DNA of 64,000 bases from Oxytricha trifallax (lineage: Eukaryota; Ciliophora; Spirotrichea; Sporadotrichida; Oxytrichidae): positions 1 to 64,000 of the forward strand of contig ARYC01017183.1 in the NCBI GenBank assembly GCA_000711775.1, given 5' to 3'. The notes under the pieces were generated by a model. The model had not been told where the DNA came from and did no database searches. It saw nothing but the letters and a program-made list of their open reading frames with translations. The stretch's first letter is position 1; each line of letters opens with the position of its first letter. The position numbers and the translations under genes are program-made. Shown one piece after another: positions 13,740 to 24,593 of this stretch.

Positions 13740-13913
13740 GATGTTCCAACAAAAGATTAATAATTTTTTTATAGATGTAATGATAATTTAGTTTTGAAAT
13801 GTTCATTTTATCAAGAGTATGCTTATAATCTCTTAAGTTTTATTAAACTGATAAATTTTCAAAAGCTTAAATAAATAGTACTGATGATGATGATGATTTT
13901 TAGCCATTAAATT

Positions 13914-14545
13914 AATTTACGGGAGGTTATCAACCGTTTATATGAATTAACATCAAACCTTTCAAAGTACTCTCGGACTAACACTTGACTTTCTGAGTTC
14001 TATGTGCTTTGTAGTAAAAGCATTTCTGTGTTGGCCCAAACCCCAGGTTATCTCGATCAGTGAAACTTCCAATTGCCCCTTCCGGGGATGTTTATGTTCT
14101 ATTCGGCTGATTGTTGGCTCTTCTCTAGTTCTCTGTTTCTAAAACCCCGGCGTTAGCTCTCAGGGAAAATCCACAGTAGTTTTTACCCGTGCTTAGTTTT
14201 TCTTCTGGGATACAGGGTCCCTTTTCCAAGCACAGTAGACTCATTACGGACTCCAGGCGCAAATCCTAGTCGTAGCACCACAGCCCCTGAGAAGGCAGCT
14301 TACTCCCTGTGATAGACTGTGGTGGGAACTTTAGTTTTAACACGACTTAAGTTCAGTTCGGTCGATTTTTATTTTTGGCGCTGGTCCCCCTATACCTTGC
14401 CTGACGTATTCTGAGTAACTCCTCAGATCCGAGATTTATCCTGAAAAACCAGGTGCTACTACGGTTTCGAACCCTCCGGGGTACCGGAATTGGTCGGGCT
14501 GGTTACCGACATACCAGTAGGTCGAAACCATAGTACTGATTAAAA
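13914..14545. other. GC-rich, stem-forming island of unknown nature
   Basis: About 630 bp whose base composition is near half GC by eye, against roughly a quarter in the rest of the window. No frame is convincingly coding: on the minus strand two different frames are each open for about 95-125 codons. Several strong stems are visible: CACCACAG (14275-14282) pairs with CTGTGGTG across about 30 bases, CTGAG/CTCAG near 14410, CCCC-TTCC-GGGG near 14083, and an outer stem in which TACTACGGTTTCGAACC (14458-14474) pairs with GGTCGAAACCATAGTA (14521-14536). That pattern suits a structured RNA gene, but I match it to no known RNA (not tRNA, 5S, SRP or TBE). A transferred or contaminating sequence is the alternative. 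A weak lectin-like reading (APGFSGQISDLRSYS) in one minus frame continues from the neighbouring gene. Confidence 0.4.
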
Positions 14546-15929
14546 CCAAAATTACTATATTTACAAATCTAAAGGCAATCTGTATTCCTTTTAATCTCAA
14601 GTTTGAGGTACATTTAGGGGTAATTTTCTTAATATTTCCAGGTCCAAAACATCCCGGCTAATAAGGATAGTAACTAGTCATTGCATAAGCATATTAAGTA
14701 CCAATAAAAATTCCATTGCACACATCGAGTTGATTAGGGTCTTCCTCACTGATACTGAAATTTTCATCAAATAAAGCCTCAAATAAACCGTAGAGTATGT
14801 TACCGTCTTTTATTAGGCCCATCACTTCAAATTCATTCGCAGCGAAGCTATTTTAAAATGCATAAGACACTGGATTCTTCCAGCATTCACCCAATACTAT
14901 ATTGTTATTAACTAACATTAAAAGTATTGTTAGTTTCTTAATTAATTAATGTGCTGATTGTGCTATGTCTTTACATTTCTTGCCAATTTGTAAAATATCT
15001 TAATTTGCTGTAACACTTCCACATACTGGAATAGATTGGTAGTAATATATAGGATTGCTAGTATTATCAAAGTCTATGTAGCCCATGCATTAATCAGCTT
15101 CTGAAAGTTTAGTTACTTTTTAATAAACTACTGAAAGTGGATCTTACAGTGTCTCCCTTTGAATTGATGTGTAAATTAACACACCGTTATAGTTATTTAT
15201 TTAAATTATTTAAAGAAATAGATTTTTACTTTATATTATAAGTGCAATTCCAGTTGCTTTCTCCAATAAATCTTGACCTTGAATTGCAATAAACTTAGCA
15301 CTCTTGGGTATCATTTCTTCTAAGAAAGTTTCTGTCCTACACAAGCGAAAATCAACTTCAATTTACCTATCGATGTCTGTATTTAAAGTGCTGGCATCTT
15401 TAACTGAATTCCATTTAACTTTGAAATCAATCATTTAAGGTTAAGGTGCTGTTTCATGATAGTAACAGTGATTGGGCATGTTATTCAATAACATATAAGC
15501 GCTACTAAGTTATTAATAATTTATTTAGCATGTGAAATCACAATTATTTAGATTGGTCTATACTCTAACATAAATATCTTTCCTTATAAAATCCTGATTG
15601 ACATAAGTGCTAACTAATTCACATGTAACACACAATTATCTTTGAAAAGTGCAGTAACTCACACCATCAATATTTTCAATCATACTTTAACCACCTGGAC
15701 AAGAGCCACCTAAATTATCCAATTCACATGTTACATTTTTGAAAGAAATGTTTGCAAAATCTTCTTCAACTGGAAGATCTGGATCGCATGTATTAGCAAA
15801 TTAAACGACAAATTCCTTGCAACTTTACATGTTATATCCATATTAATAAGGCTGAATTTGACTGAAAATAGAGTCAAATAACACAAATATCGTCAATAAA
15901 AGTAGAGGAATCTGATTGTTATTTATCAT
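14546..15929 (-). CDS. secreted or surface Cys-rich protein
   Basis: Minus-strand frame from ATG 15929. The N-terminus MINNNQIPLLLLTIFVLFDS is a typical signal peptide. The mature part has spaced cysteines (NMQSCKEFVVQFANTC, NVTCELDNLGGSCPGG, NNCDFTC, NHCYY, PVCGS, KKCKD, GECW, LDVCNGIFIG, GCFGPG, KCTSNL), suggesting a disulphide-bonded extracellular domain. Two short GT-AG introns (GTGAGT near 15662 and GTAAAT near 15366) join exons in frame, and the AT-rich part near 15180-15240 may hold another. The 3' end is not settled: no TGA appears before the GC-rich island, and the frame stays open into it as far as about 14256. Family not recognised; a ciliate surface or adhesion protein is a guess from the signal peptide and cysteines. 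Confidence 0.6.
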
Positions 15930-16080
15930 TTCTATTTTATTTCAAAAAACTTATTATTTATAATCGCTTTTATAATGACAAAAGCACAATAGTATATTAA
16001 TAGGAATGAACTTCGAGAAAAAAATACAACATTAAAGAATTATATTTTATTCCGTACATCTAATTTACTATAAATAAAAA

Positions 16081-19000
16081 ATGAATGGAATAATTGAGTA
16101 AACATAAAACTAGTAACTGCAGCAGCATCAACACCAGTTTCCTACAATCTCTCAATAAATGATCTCCCCATCGACGTAATAAAGAACTTAAATTTATTAA
16201 CAATTTGACCCAACCAAGGTTATCTAATAAAACTTTTAAAATTAATTGGCTTAGCAACGACATTAATCGTAATATACAACACTTCGGTAGAAATTTGGCT
16301 AAAACCTCTCAAATTCTTTTTATTAATATGGTTCTAAAATAACAAAAACAGCAAATAACAATAAAAATATGAGGAAGTTAATGTCTGCAGATTCAACTTA
16401 TGTTTATAGCAACAGTAACCATTAATAGTAGTCTTTTTCCCAGCAGTAAAATAACAATTCACTGCTTGATAGTGTAAATTAACTGCAATTTTTTATGAAA
16501 TAAAATGGGTAAAATAAGCATTAAAAAATTTAAAGTGCAGTGAGGACAGTCAAGAAGTTATAGAGTGTACCTTGGGTTTATGATACTGGAAATGCTTATT
16601 CAAGTATCTAGTAGAATAAATAGAGTATATTTAAGTCCCCTTTACAGAAAAGATTAGCAGGTGCTGTCTCGAAAAAGTTCAATTCAATTGGTAGAATAAA
16701 TCATTATAGTAACACGCCAGATGCTCGAATCAATACCAGCTCTGGAGTGTCAACTCGAAACTTCTTTGACAAGAACATTTCAATACAGGACATGAATAAA
16801 ATATATTTGGAGTTATTTTATATGAATAACAACACCATCTTATCTGATAAAGGGAACACAACAAAAGCATAAACAAACAATTGGCAGTAAATTTAGTAAT
16901 AAAGCCATTAATAGTAACAGCCACAACTATCTTAACATCAATCAAACTTCCTGTAGCAGCAATAAAAGTAGATTTAAGTAATAAATGAAAATACTACATC
17001 ATCGAAAGAGACCACAGCTACCAGTAATAAGACTAATACACAAACAAAAAGTGGAATGATGGTCATAAGTTCTGGAGTGACATAAAACGCTTTGAAAGAT
17101 GTGCTCTAAGGCCTTAAAAATTAGAAATTAGATAAAGATTGGACTACTAAAGAAGCTACTTTGACTATCAAGGAACATCTTTTCAAGTTTAACATTATTT
17201 CCCTATACATCAATAATTCTCTAAATATTAGTATTTAGTCATTTTATTAATTTTCTATGGAGATCTTTAAAAGCAAGAACAAAAAACCACAACCAAATAG
17301 AGTAGCAACAAGTAATTGGAACCAAGCTCATCTCATAAGAAAATAAACTAATAATAGATGCATGATGGAAACACCCTGACAATTCGGAAGAAAAGCAAGA
17401 AACAGATTAAAAAATAGGGTAGTAAGCATAATGAGCAGTTGCCTCAACTCAGCAATTTTCTCAATAACCACAATTAAGGATAATGTTATTATTTATGGTA
17501 GGGAATGTGTGGATTGTATTGAATTTCTAAATCAATTTATAATTGATAAGTTGGGAGTAATCAAATAACTGGAGAAGTTGAAGAAGAAGATGAGTTCGCA
17601 TGTGAGGCAACTATTGCAGCTCCTCAACTAGCTCACCAAAAGGTAAGTATTGCAATATTTTTAGTATTTTTCTATAAACTTTTGGGGGGGGAAAGTTTCC
17701 TGCACTCGTGATAGTTTCCTGCACTTTTTTTTAGATGTAAAATTTTATTAATTTTAACAATAAAAATATTTTTTTACAACCCATAAATTATAAGATATTT
17801 TTTATATAATATAAGAACTTCATGAAAATAAAGTGTTATACATTATCTAATATTATATACCATTGAAAGAATTAATTAGAATTTTAAGAACAATTGGATA
17901 AAATATTTGGAATTTCTTTAGTACAGAGAAGACAATATTTTGGTTGAGATACAGAAGTCTACTAATTACAGATGGAATCTATATAGTGGATAAATTTCAG
18001 CCTTGCTTGGATGGTGATTAGATTCCATGTTAATAAAGATATTGATTAATTGAAGAATAGATTAAGTAATAAATATAAAAATATTAGTAAAAAACATTTT
18101 TGATAAATGTGATAAAAATCCAAAAAAATTTAGTGCAGGAAACTAACCTAAAAAATTATTTTTATAATAAACCGGTGCAGGAAACTTTCCCCCCCAAACT
18201 TTTAATTTATATTATGTTGAATACAAAACAAATCTACCTAAGAAGCAGTCCAAGCAACATGAAAAGCGCGATCTCCTAGACCTCCTTGTAAATAAAAAAC
18301 TTTTAGAACTCTATGGCACTAATAAAAGCAACAACAACAGCATCATTCAAAACTCTAAAATTGCTTTTAGCAACAGTGACATGAAAATGGATTAGAAGAA
18401 TAGGCAGAGCCAGTCATAAGCGCCATAAAATACTAATTAAATAGGTGGGATGGGGTAGAGGAAAAGTTTATATGGGAAGCAAGTGTAGATTATCAAGGAA
18501 GTTGACAGAGATCCAGAATTGATAGTGGAGAAAAAGCATTAAAACTTGTTTAATGTTAATAAACACAGGCATTCACTAGAAATGTTTATAATATTTGAAT
18601 TAATAATAAATAAGACAATAACCAGTATATTTTATGAATTGGAATGACTTGATATTTGCAGAAGACTCCAATAAAATAGTATGGCCTAGGTTATGCTAAG
18701 CTTTCCAAGATTTTTATAAAATTGATAAACTTAAGCTTTCGCTAATGGCATCCCAGTTTATCTAATTACTTGTAAAATAATGTGTCAATTATTAATTAGT
18801 TTTAACACGTTATTTTTGAGGATGAAGTTGGAATAAATAACTAAGGGAACACGTTCGACGAAATGTCTAGGAAAATTTATGAAAAAGCTTAAAGATTGAA
18901 AGACTCAAATTATAACAACCGATTTGAGGATAAAATCAAGTATTTACTCTTAGAGAGGTCAGACAAGTACCATAACATTATGAGCTTGCAGCCATTAGCA

Positions 19001-22000
19001 ATGGGTGCCGAAGCAGCTGTCTACCGTATTAAATCTTATGACAGGAAGGAATTAGTTGCCAAATGCACACTGGTTGACATTAAAAATGTAAATAAATCTG
19101 AGAAACAATAGAAAAAAGCTCACTAACAATTCTTGCACATTATTTAAGAAACTTAACTATTGGCTTTAATTAAGCACCCTGATTATGTATGCAGAATTGA
19201 AGATGAGTTTATCAATATATTTTACTATAAATAGTAAAAAATAAAAAATTCCAAATTACTTAATTTATCACATTTGATAGGCAGACTGAAATAATCAAAG
19301 AATATGTCGTGGTCCTTGAGAAAGCTAACCATTCATTATCAGATATATTAAATAAAGCGAATTAAGTGATTTGAGAGTAAGTATGAATGATTAATCAACA
19401 ATTTAATTTAATATGTATACTAAATGTACAGTTATATAGTCTTAAATAGGTCATTTTCTCATCATCTTCAGTTTCAGCATCATGATCATAATAATTTTTA
19501 GATAAAATCTCGAATTCGGTGCTCATTAGGTTCCTCATGATCATATAATCAGAAGTAGCTCATTTTAAGTTCCATCAGTTGAAATCTTAGGCACATCTCG
19601 ATTTAAGAAGGATTTTTTCAGCATCGTTGTGAAGGTCAAGTCTCAATTTTAACATTTGATTTTTTAATAATTTTGAGATTATAAGTTAAGTTGTAAGGTC
19701 TAATTAAAACTTTGTTTGTTTTAATGCTTTAAGATTAATGATTAAACTAATAGGTTTAATATATAGAGAAATTTAATTAGTGAGATTTTAATTATATTTA
19801 AATTTAATGTGATTAATTAAAGCTCAGACCTTACAACTTAACTTATAATCTCAAAATTATTAAAAAATCAAATGTTAAAATTGAGACTTGACCTTCACAA
19901 CGATGCTGAAAAAATCCTTCTTAAATCGAGATGTGCCTAAGATTTCAACTGATGGAACTTAAAATGAGCTACTTCTGATTATATGATCATGAGGAACCTA
20001 ATGAGCACCGAATTCGAGATTTTATCTAAAAATTATTATGATCATGATGCTGAAACTGAAGATGATGAGAAAATGACCTATTTAAGACTATATAACTGTA
20101 CATTTAGTATACATATTAAATTAAATTGTTGATTAATCATTCATACTTACTCTCAAATCACTTAATTCGCTTTATATGGAATGACAGAGACATACCAAAT
20201 CCATAATTATTAGACTTTACAAAAATTATAATGTGTATTTTTATAATTATATTTCATTAATGTATAATCCAGCAAATGAGCATTATTGTGACGAGAAACT
20301 TTTGTATATAATCTACAGAACAATGGAAGCCTTGGAGTATCTTCATCAGCAAGAAGTCTACTTTGGTGATATGAAACCCTAAAATTTACTAATTTTTAAG
20401 GATTATATGGTAAAAATTGGTGATTTTGGAATTTCGATTAAGAGAGATCCCTACAGATAGGATTCTTATCAGCTGAGAGGAATTACTGAATATTATTGTA
20501 CAATAGAGACTTTTATTAATGATAATTAGAGTTTATGTCAATTAAAGTTTAGTAATTTATTACAGACTATTTTTGCATTTAGCAATTCTTAGAACTTTAC
20601 ATTTGACGGATTAATGAAACTGGATAAAGATTCACTAATGCTCACCATATTCAAATGTCTAGTTTCAATTTAATCATTTGGCAAGAGAAATTTAGACAAT
20701 TTTTTTTCCTATTTTAAGTGAAATTAGAAAAACTTTACTTATTTCAATCAATAAATTTGTATGTTGAGGAAATATACGAAGACTTAACAAAGATGACTAT
20801 AAAAGACACACTAGAGAAATGGGCTGAAATCTTCAAGACTAATTCATAAATACTTCAAAATTTGGGAAGGCAATTTATCAAAGAAAGAAAATATGAAGCT
20901 ATGGTCAAGGCCTACTATAATTGTTTTAAATTTATTTTATTAAAGAAATTACTGAGATTGAATCTTTAAAACGATAATATTTCATAGTTTTATAGCTTTC
21001 TAAGTATTGCAACATAGTTTTTCCACCACCCCCACCAATTAAAAATACAGATGGTTAATTGGAATTTCAACTAAACAAATGGAGAAATTTGGACCTTCCC
21101 AATATTAATTTTGTAAAAGATAAAAAAAGTGGAAGAATTAAATAGCTTAACCAAAATATTGAGTTCAAGAAGATCTTTATACTAGTTTATTATTAAACCC
21201 ATTTTTATTCAATTTTAATGCATAATATTAATTGTCTTTATGGACTGTGCCACATTTTACAAATTCCCTTCTCCAAAATTATCATATTACGAAGAGGAAA
21301 CTCGAAAGAGAGAATACCTTTATTTATTGAGAAGTGAAATAAAAGAATTGATAATAAGCGACTTCTATGAAAAAGATCTTGAAAATGTTAAATTAACAAA
21401 GCCTAAATTAGAGGAGTTGATAGATAACTTTTGCATTGACTCCAGGGCATACCTACTTGGTTTGGAACTCAAAGATGAAATTCCATTTGATGAAGCCAAG
21501 ATAAAGATGCTCATGATTAATTATTCATTCGCAAATTGATTCTTAAAAGAAATTATCTGTGAACATTCAATTTTATATAATATTCTGATAATGAATAAGG
21601 TATATGAGTCTTAAAATTTCAACAATAATGAGATTTATGATTACTAAAAACTAAGCCTAGAAAATCAAATGAGGATGTCTTACATCAAATATTACTTTAG
21701 AGCATTATATTTGAAAAAATATGACACAGGCTTTGCAAGAATACTTATCATCAATATAAAACCACCAACAGTGCTTAAAATTAAAATTAATACTAAAAAA
21801 GATTATTTTTTAAGCTTCACCCATAAGCATTAAATTACCATAGAATCAATAAGAGAGCTAGGATCGCCTTAAAAATTAATGAACGCAAAGAGCTTTAAGA
21901 CATAACTGATTTACAACAATTTTATGAAAAATATACTTAACAAATGAAAAATCTTGGCAAACATGATGCTTAAGATTTAGAACAGGAGACATTTTATCAT

Positions 22001-23123
22001 TAAAATAGATCAGAAAACCTATAAAATGATGAAATTAAGACTAAGCATTAATTGCGCATGATTAAAATGAAATAGAAACCAGAAGTTTAATATGATATTG
22101 ACGTGGGCTAGGAGTACTACCCAGAGTATAAATTTATCATAAAATACACAAAAATATTGGAATATTTTAAGAGTGAGCAATATTATGAGTGCTACAAAGA
22201 GAGTGCTGCTGTACTGGAAAGCTGGGAATTAGTTGAATTTAACAAGAGAGAAATTAAATTTAATTAATAGAAATGCTAATACCATAATTTTGCTTTTATG
22301 AAATGTACTTGTCTGAAGTAAATTAGAAAGCTGCTTAATGCTTAATCAAACTTAAAGAACCAGCCCCTGTAAATTATTTAACAAATTATTTAAATTTTAA
22401 ATGGAACCCAAGTCTTATTTCGCACAAAAAAGAATTTTGGCTCTTTGGGGTTTTAGGGTAATTAATTATGGTGCGGAAATAAATTGCAGATTCTGTAAAA
22501 AATTTAGTGATTTAAAATCTTATTTTTGGGGAGGGTCTGAAAGAATTAAAATAAATACCAAAAGAAATGTTGGATCTCACTGAAGAAGAATACTAAGCGC
22601 TTGTAGTGTAATACTATAAATATTATTCATTTTCTTCTGATGTTACTCTGGCAAAGTATATTTAGTACTTGAAAATCACAGGAGACTTAGACGAGTTAAT
22701 AATTTCGTTTAGAAGAGTAATTCAAATTAGAAAAGAGTAAACGTAGCAAACTACTGATTTACACAGAATTGAACCTAAACTATTAGAGTTAGATGAGCTG
22801 CAAAAGAAATTAAGTAAAATGATTTATAGTTACTTATTTAGTAATCTTGCAATTTAATAGATAAATTTGAGTATTTTGTGAGATACTGGTTGAAATGGTC
22901 TAAGAATGATGCAATTCAAACATTGATGATGCTACCAGATCCCTTCACAACAGACTTCAATCATATGCTTGATAGCATCGTTCAGAAATTTTAACAAAAA
23001 TTAAAATAAACACAAGAAAGTATAAGTCTTTAAGGTCATAAAGATTTGTAGAAGGCTACTAAACAAAAATAACTAAAACAAGATCAAAAAGAGAAATAAT
23101 AGCAAAAATAATTAAAACGATGA
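16081..23123 (+). CDS. protein-kinase-like gene, tandem copy 1
   Basis: Begins at ATG 16081 with a long Gln/Asn-rich N-terminal region, then ENYTGxx-free linker, the kinase-like part and a ~500-residue C-terminal region ending at TGA 23121-23123. Kinase signs: MGAEAAVYRIKSYDRKELVAKC (glycine-poor loop and the ATP-site Lys in VAK) at about 18990-19070, catalytic loop YFGDMKPQNLLIF (Asp kept, His-Arg replaced by Phe-Gly) and VKIGDFGISIKRDPYR with intact DFG near 20360-20450, then LRGITEYYC as activation segment. A Ser/Thr kinase of unusual catalytic-loop type is likely. The C-terminal region (MDCATFYKF..., IPFDEAKIKMLMINY, FVRYWLKWSKNDAIQTLMML) is unknown. It is the tandem paralogue of 24594-32231. 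Interruptions seen only in this copy: a poly-G-ended element, a long palindrome and a 186 bp IES. A segment present in copy 2 (QYDDAIFII before TFDRQTEII) is missing at 19210-19265, and the frame steps near 17370, so unmarked IESs, scrambling or decay are possible. Confidence 0.65.
17684..18195. mobile_element. 512 bp inverted-repeat element with poly-G ends and 8 bp target repeat
   Basis: The ends are inverted repeats: a run of eight G followed by AAAGTTTCCTGCAC on the left, and GTGCAGGAAACTTT followed by seven C on the right. AAACTTTT flanks it directly on both sides (17676-17683 and 18196-18203), as an 8 bp target-site duplication or pointer. A second inverted pair, AGTTTCCTGCAC / GTGCAGGAAACT, lies just inside (17709-17720 and 18133-18144). 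The interior is AT-rich and non-coding. Tandem kinase copy 2 lacks it at the matching place (near 27000). Likely a non-autonomous DNA transposon; eight-base duplications are typical of hAT and some other families, but family is unproven. Confidence 0.75.
19355..20172. mobile_element. 818 bp palindromic element with 347 bp arms and TA flanks
   Basis: Left arm 19355-19701 and right arm 19826-20172 are, by eye, perfect reverse complements starting AAGCGAATTAAGTGATTTGA; a 124 bp AT-rich loop separates them. A TA stands on each side (19353-19354 and 20173-20174). Removing the element and one TA joins DILN to IWNDRDIPN in frame, matching kinase copy 2 (DILNLWNDRDIPNL), which has no insert. The arms carry an open stretch (MIMRNLMSTEFEILSKNYY, then DHDAETEDDEKMTYLRL) on the plus strand of the right arm and, mirrored, in the left arm. 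TA target use fits Tc1/mariner-like elements and IESs derived from them. Confidence 0.8.
22354..22539. other. IES, 186 bp, pointer AAAGAA
   Basis: AAAGAA occurs at 22354-22359 and 22540-22545. Copy 2 of the gene lacks the segment. After removal, copy 1 reads KELKQIPKEMLDLTEEEYQ, matching copy 2 in frame. Inside is a telomere-like GGGGTTTTAGGG (22448-22459), which may mark a relic of a TBE end. Confidence 0.75.
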
Positions 23124-24593
23124 AAAAAGAAAAATACATATATTTTAATTTATTAAATCTTTTTTTGCCTATCATTTTATTCTGCCAAAGTTGCAGTAAA
23201 AAATAAGATTATTAATTTAATTAAGACTTTTTATAATTTTTATTACTTTCAAAGATAATTTCAATACATTCGATGTAATTGAAGCTTTTATAACAAAATT
23301 AAAGTGTTTTCCAAAGAATTTTTTATTATTAATTTAGTTTAGAATAATATTTGCTCTGACCGAGATCCCCTAAAAAGACCCTCCCTAAATTTCTTATTAA
23401 TTCTTTTTATTTTTTCAATTTCAATAAAATTATTTTAAACTTCTAAACCTCTATTTTAATTTTTTTTTATAGAAAAATGATTGCCCAATGTGCACTGGTT
23501 ACGAATAATTACTATTATTTGATAAGCTTCTCTACTATCGTAAACTATTTTTGTTACATGCCCCAATATAAAAAAATTAAATTAAATTACATTTATCTTA
23601 TAATAAATAGATTTTTATTGACAAATATCAATTTATTTTGACTCAAATTATTTCATGCTTAAATCATCTTAACTTGATTAAATATTATCTATTAGTTGAT
23701 ATATTTATATTTTTCATTCATATATTTTTAATTCAATTAAACTTTCAAATTATAAATTAATAATAATATGCTTACTTTTTATATATAAATGATAAAAATA
23801 ATTAAAATAAATATATAAATTTAAAAGACTCTAAATGATAATTTGATTAAATATAAAATAAGTTCAAGGAATTATCAAAGAAATGAATGAAAAAAATAAA
23901 TGTAAAAATATATCACACTAATTATTAATATTAAGATTATTTAAGGCATGAAATAATTTGAAGTAAAACTAATTTTTATTTATAAATTAAAATTTATTCA
24001 ATAAAAGATAAATGTAATTTTAATATAATTATTTTCCTATGTAAACATCCAAACAAAAAGTTTGAAGGATATAGTCATGCTTATCAAATAATAAATATTA
24101 TTCGTAATTTTAACAAGTGTATACTGGGCAGGTAAATAAAAATAGGATTGAGGTTTAGAAGTCTAAAATAATGTAAATAAAAATAATATAATAAAATAAC
24201 TTATAGAAATTGAGGAATGGAGAGGGGTTCTCACATTATGTATATTCAAGTACTTATATAAAATATGATTTTCTTATTACAAATCATTCTGGAAGGACAG
24301 ACAACGATGGAAGGTTGTGGCGAGGCTGGGAGGCTCTATCAATGCTGGGAGGTCCTATCGATAATGATAGGCAAGAATCGCATTCAAATTACACAAAAAT
24401 CGTTGACAGAAGTAGAGAAATTTATTTATTTTTATAATTATTATTTAGCTCAAATTTTTATTAATTGAAGTTTCTTTTCAAGAAAAAATGTAGATTAATA
24501 TTATCAGATATTAACTTCCAAATGTTAAAATACAACATTAAAGAATTTTAGTTTTTTTATTCCCAAAATAATTATACTTAGTTTATAAATAAA
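23124..24593. other. spacer between the two kinase copies
   Basis: AT-rich spacer. A less AT-rich patch at about 24205-24400 has repeated GGGAGG-type words and two short overlapping open frames, but neither looks like a known protein, and I call no gene. Confidence 0.5.

Noticed and set aside
14458-14540. tRNA-like GGTTCGAAACC word on the minus strand
   Set aside because: It pairs with the facing GGTTTCGACC as part of a long stem; no acceptor, D or anticodon arms of tRNA spacing can be laid out.
14256-14545. Lectin-like reading APGFSGQISDLRSYSEYV on the minus strand of the GC-rich island
   Set aside because: Another minus frame is equally open, and with a single stop codon such lengths are expected by chance; kept only as a note.
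24205-24470. Two short overlapping open frames with a protein-like look between the kinase copies
   Set aside because: They overlap each other, have no counterpart near copy 2 and no recognisable motif.
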